The notes below the pieces were generated by a model that saw only the letters and a program-made list of their open reading frames with translations, made no database searches and was not told where the DNA came from. Below, in pieces: positions 6,757 to 12,154 of a stretch of 12,154 bases of DNA; the first letter of the stretch is position 1; each line of letters starts with the position of its first letter. The stretch spans positions 1 to 12,154 of the forward strand of contig JAAZGT010000078.1 in NCBI GenBank assembly GCA_012511095.1, read 5' to 3'. The translations under genes and the position numbers were made by a program. The stretch comes from Alcaligenaceae bacterium (lineage in GTDB: Bacteria > Pseudomonadota > Gammaproteobacteria > Burkholderiales > Burkholderiaceae_B).

Positions 6757-8643
6757 ATGCGAGAGAATTTATTAACTAAAATTGAATCCCCAGATGATTT
6801 AAAGAAGCTCAGTCGTAAACAATTACCTGAGCTTGCTAAAGAATTACGTCAATACATTTTAGAGTCGGTGGCAAATACTGGCGGCCACTTGTCGTCTAAT
6901 CTCGGCACGGTGGAATTAACCGTGGCTCTACATTATTTATTTAATACGCCTGATGACCGTTTGATTTGGGATGTAGGTCATCAAGCCTATGCGCACAAGG
7001 TCTTAACAGGTCGTCGCGATGAATTGCCATTTATTCGCCAACAAGGCCATATTTCGGGTTTCCCAAAGCGTAGCGAGTCGCCATATGATGCTTTTGGTAC
7101 AGCACACTCGTCGACTTCTATTTCGGCAGCCTTAGGGATGGCCGTGGCCTCAAAAAATCTAGGCATTGACCGCCAGCATATTGCCGTGATTGGCGATGGT
7201 GCCATGACCGCAGGTATGGTTTTTGAGGCGATGAATAACGCGGGTGATACCAGTGGCATTAACCTTTTAGTGGTGTTAAATGACAACGATATGTCGATTT
7301 CGCCACCAGTTGGTGCCTTAAATAAATACTTTAGCCGTTTGATTTCATCGGGTTTGCCGCTTTACAAAGAGGCAAGCGATATGAGCAAAGTAGTGCTTGA
7401 GCAGTTACCCGAGCCAATGGCTGAGTTTGCGCGTCGCTTTAAGGGGCATGTTAAGGATCAAGCTAAAAGCTTTATGGGAGCCAACACCTTATTTGAGGAG
7501 TTTGGTTTTAACTATATTGGTCCTATTGATGGTCACGATTTAGATGCCTTACTGCCTGTACTAGATAATGCTAAACGCATTGGCGGCTTACAGTTTGTTC
7601 ACGTGATCACTAAAAAAGGTCATGGTTATGAACTAGCTGAAGAGGATCCGGTGCTCTATCACGGTCCAGGTAAATTTAACCCATCGGAGGGTATTCAATC
7701 CTCAGGCAAACCATCTAAGCAAGCCTTTACTCAGGTCTTTGGTAATTGGCTCTGTGATATGGCCGCAGCTGATAAAAAGCTAGTGGGTATTACGCCAGCC
7801 ATGCGTGAGGGTAGTGGTTTAGTTGAGTTTGAAAGGCGTTTCCCAGAGCGATACTTTGACGTGGGAATTGCTGAGCAACATGCGGTGACCTTTGCAGGTG
7901 GTTTAGCCTGTGAGGGCATGAAGCCCGTGGTTGCGATTTATTCTACGTTCTTGCAGAGAGCCTATGATCAGTTAATCCATGATGTGGCTTTGCAGAATCT
8001 TGACGTCACTTTTGCTTTGGACCGTTCGGGACTGGTGGGTGCAGATGGCGCAACTCACGCGGGTAATTATGATATTTCATATTTGCGCTGCATTCCCAAC
8101 ATGGTGGTATCGGTGCCTTCTGATGAGGCAGAGTGTAGACTTCTATTAACTACTTGTTATCAGTACGAAGGGCCGTCGTCTGTACGCTATCCTCGTGGTG
8201 CTGGTGTGGGTGCAGAAACCTCTACGAGCTTAGAAACTGTAGCTATTGGTAAAGCAGTACAACGTCGCCAAGGTTCAAAACTCGCTATTTTAGCTTTCGG
8301 TCCTTTATTGCATGAGGCGAAGCAAGTGGCCGAGAAATACGATCTCAGCTTGATTGATATGCGCTTTGTGAAACCGCTCGACGAAGCAATGCTTTTAGCA
8401 CTCGCCAAAACGCATCAAGGCTTTGTTACCCTCGAAGAAGGTGCTCTTATGGGTGGCGCTGGTAGTGCCGTAATAGAATTTTTCAATCAACGTGATATAA
8501 ATTTACCGGTCTTGCAATTAGCGTATCCGGACCTATTTATAGATCATGGCGACCAAAATGCCCTGCGTGCTGAGTTAGGTCTAGACGCACAGGGTATAAC
8601 GCAATCAGTAGAGCAGCGTTTTGCCGAGCTTTTACAAAAGTAG
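6757..8643 (+). CDS. dxs: 1-deoxy-D-xylulose-5-phosphate synthase
   Basis: Dxs joins pyruvate (with loss of CO2) to glyceraldehyde 3-phosphate using thiamine diphosphate. It is the first and flux-controlling step of the MEP isoprenoid pathway. The 628 residues fit the family (E. coli 620). Visible landmarks are GGHLSSNLG with His 45 (E. coli H49), WDVGHQAYAHK (71-81), and the thiamine-diphosphate motif GDGAMTAG (from 146) closing with LNDNDMSI (174-181). Catalytic Glu 373 is in DVGIAEQHA (E. coli E370), and RSGLVGADGATHAG lies near 423-436. A transketolase-like C-terminal domain completes the protein. The start is supported by GGGG at 6748-6751. It sits 13 bases after ispA, and folE2 follows after 42 bases without an obvious promoter, so both should be on the same transcript. 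Confidence 0.98.
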   Translation: MRENLLTKIESPDDLKKLSRKQLPELAKELRQYILESVANTGGHLSSNLGTVELTVALHYLFNTPDDRLIWDVGHQAYAHKVLTGRRDELPFIRQQGHISGFPKRSESPYDAFGTAHSSTSISAALGMAVASKNLGIDRQHIAVIGDGAMTAGMVFEAMNNAGDTSGINLLVVLNDNDMSISPPVGALNKYFSRLISSGLPLYKEASDMSKVVLEQLPEPMAEFARRFKGHVKDQAKSFMGANTLFEEFGFNYIGPIDGHDLDALLPVLDNAKRIGGLQFVHVITKKGHGYELAEEDPVLYHGPGKFNPSEGIQSSGKPSKQAFTQVFGNWLCDMAAADKKLVGITPAMREGSGLVEFERRFPERYFDVGIAEQHAVTFAGGLACEGMKPVVAIYSTFLQRAYDQLIHDVALQNLDVTFALDRSGLVGADGATHAGNYDISYLRCIPNMVVSVPSDEAECRLLLTTCYQYEGPSSVRYPRGAGVGAETSTSLETVAIGKAVQRRQGSKLAILAFGPLLHEAKQVAEKYDLSLIDMRFVKPLDEAMLLALAKTHQGFVTLEEGALMGGAGSAVIEFFNQRDINLPVLQLAYPDLFIDHGDQNALRAELGLDAQGITQSVEQRFAELLQK

Positions 8644-8685
8644 CGCACCACAACAGTCGCTTGAATCTTATTGTGTAGGAATTAA

Positions 8686-9489
8686 ATGAAATTAACTGAA
8701 TCAAATACGCCCGTGATGCCTGATGTTCAAGGTAGCACGGATTTACGACGCATCCAGATTAATCGTGTAGGAGTGCGTCAAGTTAAGCATCCCATATCGG
8801 TTAAAAATGGCCAGGGTGATATTTTAGGTACAGTAGGTGTGTGGGATACCGCCGTCATGTTGCCTGCCTCCGAAAAAGGTACTCATATGTCACGCTTTAT
8901 GGGTCTAATCGATGAGTATCATGCGCAAGGCATGGATGCTAAATTATTTAAACAAATGGCTGCCGCTATGTTGCCTTTGTTAAATGCAGACGAGGGCGAA
9001 ATTCGTGTCACTTTCCCGTATTTCATTACTAAAAAAGCACCAGTAAGTGGTGTGACTAGTATGATGGACTATGAGGTTACTTGGACTGCTTTTGCTAATA
9101 AAGACGGCGTGCGCTTCTTAACTGAAGTGGTTGTGCCAGTGATGAGTCTTTGCCCTTGCTCCAAAGCGATTTCTGACTATGGGGCGCATAATCAACGCTC
9201 ACATGTAACAGTACAAATCGAAACGACTGAGGATTTTGTTTTAGACGATTTTATTCGTGCTATTGAGGAGCAGGGTTCTAGTCAGTTATGGGCTTTATTA
9301 AAGCGTCCTGATGAAAAATACGTGACTGAGTTTTCATACGACAATCCTAAATTTGTTGAGGATCTAATTCGCGATGTAGCGATTCGTGTGAAGCAATGGC
9401 CTGGTCTTGTTGCATATCGCGTTGAGGTTGAAAACTTTGAATCAATTCATAATCACTCAGCCTATGCCGTTTTAGAAGGGACAGCCTAA
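8686..9489 (+). CDS. folE2: GTP cyclohydrolase FolE2 (type IB)
   Basis: FolE2 converts GTP to 7,8-dihydroneopterin triphosphate, the first step of tetrahydrofolate synthesis, and it also feeds queuosine. It is the alternative to zinc-dependent FolE and can work with other divalent metals. The 267-residue protein carries the family signature SLCPCSKAISDYGAHNQRSH (154-173) with Cys 156, Cys 158, His 168 and His 173. Its usual C-terminal NFESIHNHSAYA segment is also present. AGGA at 8677-8680 supports the ATG. It is the last gene of the operon before a terminator. In some bacteria folE2 is induced by zinc shortage through Zur, but here it appears to share the isoprenoid operon promoter and I see no Zur-like box. 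Whether a second folE exists cannot be seen. Confidence 0.96.
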   Translation: MKLTESNTPVMPDVQGSTDLRRIQINRVGVRQVKHPISVKNGQGDILGTVGVWDTAVMLPASEKGTHMSRFMGLIDEYHAQGMDAKLFKQMAAAMLPLLNADEGEIRVTFPYFITKKAPVSGVTSMMDYEVTWTAFANKDGVRFLTEVVVPVMSLCPCSKAISDYGAHNQRSHVTVQIETTEDFVLDDFIRAIEEQGSSQLWALLKRPDEKYVTEFSYDNPKFVEDLIRDVAIRVKQWPGLVAYRVEVENFESIHNHSAYAVLEGTA

Positions 9490-9526
9490 GCTAAGTTATT
9501 GATTTGCTTTGCCTTAAAAGCTACAG

Positions 9527-9563
9527 AAATCAAGCGTTTATCCTAGATAACGCTTGATTTTTT
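9527..9563 (+). terminator. intrinsic terminator after folE2
   Basis: A 12-bp stem (arms 9527-9538 and 9549-9560, core CAAGCGTT/AACGCTTG) closes a 10-nt loop. The loop can itself form three more pairs past a bulged T. A run of seven T (9557-9563) follows the core. It lies 37 bases after the folE2 stop. Confidence 0.88.
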
Positions 9564-9582
9564 CGTTTCTAATCTATATAAT
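9554..9582 (+). promoter_or_regulatory. strong sigma-70 promoter of the rpsF operon
   Basis: TTGATT (9554-9559) and a perfect TATAAT (9577-9582) are 17 bases apart, giving a start near 9589. The -35 box lies within the right arm and T-run of the folE2 terminator. This fits the high expression expected of ribosomal protein genes. Confidence 0.78.
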
Positions 9583-9588
9583 ACTTGG

Positions 9589-9719
9589 TTTCTTGCTCGA
9601 TCTTTAAATTGTGTGGTTGCTAATTTCAACATGAAAATCCCACAATCTGAGACGGGCTTTTTATGTAAAGCTCTGTTTTATGCATATCTGGGCTTTGCTA
9701 AATATCCATAGGAGTTAAT
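9589..9719 (+). promoter_or_regulatory. structured rpsF leader with alternative hairpins
   Basis: The predicted 5' leader is about 130 nt. Hairpin A pairs ATTGTG (9608-9613) and GG (9615-9616) with CCCACAAT (9639-9646), with a single T bulge. Hairpin B pairs GGGCTTT (9654-9660) with AAAGCTC (9667-9673), including one G-U pair, and is followed by TGTTTT. A second GGGCTTT (9690-9696) can pair with the same AAAGCTC, so the two structures exclude each other. A 26-codon open frame (ATG 9631, TAG 9709-9711) covers hairpin B, and its stop overlaps the rpsF ribosome site AGGAG (9710-9714). Autogenous control by S6:S18 is known for such leaders in many bacteria, but the CCG trinucleotide of that motif is absent here. 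The pairings are by eye, with no folding energies. Confidence 0.45.
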
Positions 9720-10145
9720 ATGCGTCACTATGAAGTAGTGTTTATTGTGCATCCTGATCAAAGCGAGCAGGTGCCAGCCATGGTTGAGCGTTATCAAGCC
9801 ATGATTACTGAAAAAGGTGGTAATGTTCACCGCCTAGAGGACTGGGGTCGCCGTCAATTAGCTTACCCAATCCAAAAGCTAGTTAAAGCACACTATGTTT
9901 GTATGAACATTGAGTGTGGTCAAGATGCTTTAGACGAGCTAGAGCATTCTTTCCGCTATAACGATGCGATTCTTCGTAACCTAATCATCAAAACTGACAA
10001 AGCCATCACTGAGCCATCGGTTATGATGAAATCAGTTGAGCGTGACGATTCTCGCAGATCTTCTGATGACAACGCGCCAAGACAAGAGCGTGATGACGAC
10101 GAAGTAGAAATTGAAGAAGACGAAGAGGAAGCAGCTGAGGAGTAA
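9720..10145 (+). CDS. rpsF: 30S ribosomal protein S6
   Basis: S6 sits on the platform of the small subunit and binds 16S rRNA as a heterodimer with S18, whose gene rpsR is two genes downstream. The N-terminal 100 residues match S6 closely: MRHYEVVFIVHPDQSEQV, HRLEDWGRRQLAYPI and NDAILRNLI. The C-terminal tail (about 101-141) is charged and low in complexity. Residues 125-141 contain 13 Asp or Glu out of 17 and end in Glu-Glu. In E. coli the S6 C-terminus is extended with glutamates by RimK, whereas here much of that acidity is encoded. The protein is 141 residues, slightly longer than E. coli S6. AGGAG at 9710-9714 sets the ATG. It is the first gene of rpsF-priB-rpsR-rplI. Confidence 0.98.
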   Translation: MRHYEVVFIVHPDQSEQVPAMVERYQAMITEKGGNVHRLEDWGRRQLAYPIQKLVKAHYVCMNIECGQDALDELEHSFRYNDAILRNLIIKTDKAITEPSVMMKSVERDDSRRSSDDNAPRQERDDDEVEIEEDEEEAAEE

Positions 10146-10192
10146 TTCCTAGTTGCAGAGTAATTGCATTTTGCACAAAACCAGTAATTGAT

Positions 10193-10504
10193 ATGAATAA
10201 AGTTCAATTGCGGGTAATCTTAACTGAGATTCAGACCTTAAGATATACGCCAGCTGGTATTAGTGTATTAGACCTTGTTTTATCGCATCAGTCTGAGGTT
10301 GTAGAGGCGGGCCATCCGCGACAATTAGACTTCGAATTTGAAGCCAGAGCGATTGGTGATATAGCAGAAACCTTAAATCAGGTTCCATTGGGTAGTTATT
10401 TAGAGGTTGAGGGATTTTTAACCACGACTCGCAAAAACACCCGTAGGCTCATACTTCATATTCAGCAATTTAGGCAGCAAAATAGCAACCCAATCATCGT
10501 TTAG
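10193..10504 (+). CDS. priB: primosomal replication protein N (PriB)
   Basis: PriB is a small OB-fold protein, related to SSB, that binds single-stranded DNA. With PriA and DnaT or its equivalent it reloads the replicative helicase at stalled forks. The 103-residue product is the usual size. It shows the family pattern: NKVQLRVILTE at the start, TPAGISVLDLVLSHQSE, FEFEARAIGDIAE, LGSYLEVEGFLTT and the closing LILHIQQFRQ. The position between rpsF and rpsR is the classic location in beta- and gammaproteobacteria. The ATG follows AGTAATTGAT, with no recognisable Shine-Dalgarno, so translation may be weak or depend on ribosomes from rpsF, which ends 47 bases upstream. Confidence 0.94.
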   Translation: MNKVQLRVILTEIQTLRYTPAGISVLDLVLSHQSEVVEAGHPRQLDFEFEARAIGDIAETLNQVPLGSYLEVEGFLTTTRKNTRRLILHIQQFRQQNSNPIIV

Positions 10505-10518
10505 TTTTAAAGAATTTA

Positions 10519-10531
10519 GGGATAAAATCCC
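10519..10531 (+). other. small perfect hairpin between priB and rpsR
   Basis: GGGAT (10519-10523) and ATCCC (10527-10531) pair around AAA, 14 bases after the priB stop and just upstream of the rpsR ribosome site (AAAGGT, 10541-10546). There is no T-run after it, so it is not a terminator. It could affect RNA processing or rpsR translation, or could be chance. Confidence 0.3.
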
Positions 10532-10553
10532 AACCATATTAAAGGTAATTATC

Positions 10554-10829
10554 ATGGCACAAGCAAGAAGAGGAAGAGACAGAAGAAGTCGTTTTCCACA
10601 GCAAAATCCATTATTTAAGCGTCGCAGATTCTGCCGTTTCACGGTAGCAGGTGTTGAGGAAATTGATTACAAAGATATCGATACCTTACGCGATTTTATT
10701 ACTGAGACTGGTAAAGTAATTCCAGCTCGTTTAACCGGTACAAAAGCTCACTACCAGCGTCAGTTAGACACAGCGATCAAGCGTGCTCGCTTTTTAGCTT
10801 TGTTACCATATACTGACGGTCATAAATAA
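10554..10829 (+). CDS. rpsR: 30S ribosomal protein S18
   Basis: S18 pairs with S6 on the 30S platform. The 91-residue protein has the basic N-terminus (QARRGRDRRSRFPQQ), the conserved FKRRRFCRFT (about 21-30), and the core IDYKDIDTLRDFITETGKV. The C-terminal RLTGTKAHYQRQLDTAIKRA and FLALLPYTD complete the match. AAAGGT at 10541-10546 supports the ATG. A single Cys remains (residue 27), so a full four-cysteine zinc site is absent. The gene follows priB after 49 bases and precedes rplI by 14. Confidence 0.98.
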   Translation: MAQARRGRDRRSRFPQQNPLFKRRRFCRFTVAGVEEIDYKDIDTLRDFITETGKVIPARLTGTKAHYQRQLDTAIKRARFLALLPYTDGHK

Positions 10830-10843
10830 TCAGGGGTGGCAAC

Positions 10844-11296
10844 ATGCAAGTAATTTTATTAGAAACAATCGGTAAGTTAGGTGAGTTAGGTGATGTCGTT
10901 CGTGTTCGTAACGGCTACGCTCGCAACTACTTAATCCCTCAGGGTAAAGCGCAACGCGCTACTGATGCTGCTATCAAAGAGTTTGAGCAGCGTCGTGCTG
11001 AGTTAGAAAAAGCGCAAGCAGAGCGTTTTGCTGCTGCTAAAGCATTAGCCGCTAAATTAGAAGACTTCAAACTAGATATTACTCAAAAAGCTGGTGTTGA
11101 TGGCCGTTTATTCGGTTCTGTAACCACTATCGATATCGCTCGCTTATTAGAAGAAGCTGGTTTCGAAGTTGAAAGAAGCCAAGTACGTATGCCAGAAGGT
11201 GCTTTAAAAGCAGTTGGTGAGTACCCAGTTTCTTTACACTTATATGCAGATATCGATGCCAACATCACTGTTAACGTAATCGGTGAGATGGCCTAA
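10844..11296 (+). CDS. rplI: 50S ribosomal protein L9
   Basis: L9 binds 23S rRNA near the L1 stalk and reaches out from the 50S subunit; it helps keep reading frame. The 150-residue product matches the family (E. coli 149). The N-terminal RNA-binding domain has VILLETIGKLGELGDVV and the signature GYARNYLIPQGKA (about 24-36). A long charged connecting helix (about 42-76) and the C-terminal domain (GRLFGSVTTIDIARLL to the end) follow. A strong AGGGGTG at 10832-10838 supports the ATG, 14 bases after rpsR. It is the last gene before a strong hairpin terminator. Confidence 0.98.
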   Translation: MQVILLETIGKLGELGDVVRVRNGYARNYLIPQGKAQRATDAAIKEFEQRRAELEKAQAERFAAAKALAAKLEDFKLDITQKAGVDGRLFGSVTTIDIARLLEEAGFEVERSQVRMPEGALKAVGEYPVSLHLYADIDANITVNVIGEMA

Positions 11297-11331
11297 GTTT
11301 CAATCTTTCTAAGATTAAACTAATCTGTATA

Positions 11332-11374
11332 AAAATAGCAGTAGCGATATAATCGTTACTGCTATTTTGTTTTT
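11332..11374 (+). terminator. intrinsic terminator after rplI
   Basis: A 16-bp stem (11332-11347 with 11353-11368, one G-U pair) closes the 5-nt loop TATAA and runs into TTTTGTTTTT (11365-11374). It begins 36 bases after the rplI stop. A smaller perfect hairpin, AGATTA-AAC-TAATCT (11312-11326), lies just before it. The ribosomal protein transcript should mostly end here rather than continue into dnaB. Confidence 0.9.
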
Positions 11375-11403
11375 AACTACCGAAATTTATCACCATAAAA
11401 ATT

Positions 11404-12154
11404 ATGTCAAATAAAGATGAGCAGTCGTTTTCAGAGGATGTAACGACTCATGATGACGCTCTAGCTGTTGAGTTTCCAGAGGATATTTTCCCTGACATAC
11501 CCCATGAGGAAATGTCAACAATACCTCCTATGGATATAGAGGGTCCAGCACCAGAGTTTGATGCCTCCATGTCCATCGATGACGACTTGATTAGCATGAG
11601 CTCTCAGGTTGAGCATGAGCTTGATAATTTGCGTCTACCGCCACATTCGATTGAGGCCGAGCAGTCCGTCTTAGGTGGTCTATTGCTCAATAACTTGGCA
11701 AATGAGCAAGTGGGCGATCTACTGAGTGAGGATGATTTTTATCGTCATCATCATCGTATCATTTGGCGCCATATCCAAAACCTTATCAGCATGGATCGTC
11801 CTGCTGACGTCTTAACGGTGTTTGATGCCTTAACGCTTGAGGGTACAGATAAAGAGGTTGGTGGCTTAGTTTATTTAAACTCACTTGCCCAAAATACGCC
11901 CTCCGTTTCCAATATCCGCACGTATGCAGAAATTGTTCGTGAGCGTTCAATTTTACGTCGCTTATTAAGTGCTTCGGACGAGATTGGTACGGCAGCTTTA
12001 AACCCGCAGGGTCGTTCAGCGCGTGAAATCTTAGATGAGTCCGAGGCCAAGATTTTCCGCATTTCTGAGGAAAGTAATAAAAAGAGCTCAGATTTTGTAG
12101 CCATTAGTGATGCTATGCTCGAGGTGATTAATAACCTCACAGAGTTATCACAAC
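11404..12154 (+). CDS. dnaB: replicative DNA helicase DnaB, 3'-truncated by the window end
   Basis: DnaB is the hexameric 5'-3' helicase that drives the replication fork and recruits primase. The frame runs 250 codons to the window end with no stop, so the RecA-like ATPase domain lies outside. The N-terminal domain is clear: LRLPPHSIEAEQSVLGGLLL (76-95), DDFYRHHHRIIWRHI, ADVLTVFDALT, VGGLVYLNSLAQNTPS, IRTYAEIVRERSILRRL, and DESEAKIFRISEE. In E. coli the PPHSIEAEQ motif begins near residue 26; here it begins near 79. The extra N-terminus is acidic (22 Asp or Glu and one Lys in residues 1-75). ATG 11404 is the first after an in-frame stop at 11374-11376, with no clear Shine-Dalgarno. Internal ATGs at codons 37, 43, 56, 58 and 65 are alternative starts. 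The order after rplI is usual. Confidence 0.95.
   Translation, partial: MSNKDEQSFSEDVTTHDDALAVEFPEDIFPDIPHEEMSTIPPMDIEGPAPEFDASMSIDDDLISMSSQVEHELDNLRLPPHSIEAEQSVLGGLLLNNLANEQVGDLLSEDDFYRHHHRIIWRHIQNLISMDRPADVLTVFDALTLEGTDKEVGGLVYLNSLAQNTPSVSNIRTYAEIVRERSILRRLLSASDEIGTAALNPQGRSAREILDESEAKIFRISEESNKKSSDFVAISDAMLEVINNLTELSQ

Noticed and set aside
6987..7286. 99-codon minus-strand frame inside dxs, and similar frames opposite polA, ispA, rpsF and rplI
   Set aside because: They lie wholly opposite well-identified genes and have the skewed Ser/Ala/Ile-rich composition of reverse-strand shadows.
1..12154. Mobile element, defence system, CRISPR array or novel gene cluster
   Set aside because: No transposase, integrase, terminal repeats, repeat-spacer pattern or unrecognised multi-gene block is visible. 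Every long open frame belongs to a known housekeeping family or a common transporter or sulfurtransferase family.

Overview
The window holds twelve protein-coding genes, ten of them complete, on what reads as an ordinary bacterial chromosome. Gene content and order point to a betaproteobacterium: xseB-ispA-dxs-folE2 and rpsF-priB-rpsR-rplI-dnaB are runs I associate with Burkholderiales. Sequence composition is rather AT-rich, with heavy use of TTA leucine codons, so a low-GC member of the Alcaligenaceae type is my best guess. That placement is inference, not a database match.

Left part (1-5100): the 3' three-quarters of polA (DNA polymerase I, cut by the window start) runs convergently into htpX (membrane metalloprotease), and a strong two-way hairpin terminator lies between them. 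htpX is divergent from an EamA/DMT-type permease gene. After that comes a free-standing gene for a two-domain sulfurtransferase of the 3-mercaptopyruvate type, with its own promoter and terminator. An AT-rich gap of about 470 bases with no convincing gene follows.

Middle part (5506-9563): a four-gene operon, xseB-ispA-dxs-folE2, has a good promoter just upstream and a hairpin terminator at the end. Dxs makes 1-deoxyxylulose 5-phosphate at the entry to the MEP isoprenoid pathway, and IspA makes farnesyl diphosphate further down that pathway. XseB (exonuclease VII small subunit) and FolE2 (GTP cyclohydrolase, folate entry) are the usual passengers of the cluster.

Right part (9554-12154): a near-consensus promoter, whose -35 box lies inside the folE2 terminator, drives rpsF-priB-rpsR-rplI (ribosomal S6, primosomal PriB, ribosomal S18 and L9). 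The leader is about 130 nt and structured. A terminator follows rplI, and then dnaB (replicative helicase) begins and runs off the window end. DNA replication and repair functions (polA, xseB, priB, dnaB) recur through the window.

I found no mobile element, CRISPR array, tRNA or rRNA, and no convincing undescribed multi-gene system. The points most worth a second look are an unusually long acidic N-terminal extension on DnaB and the rpsF leader. That leader has mutually exclusive hairpins and a small open frame ending in the rpsF ribosome binding site, and it lacks the CCG trinucleotide of the known S6:S18-binding motif.
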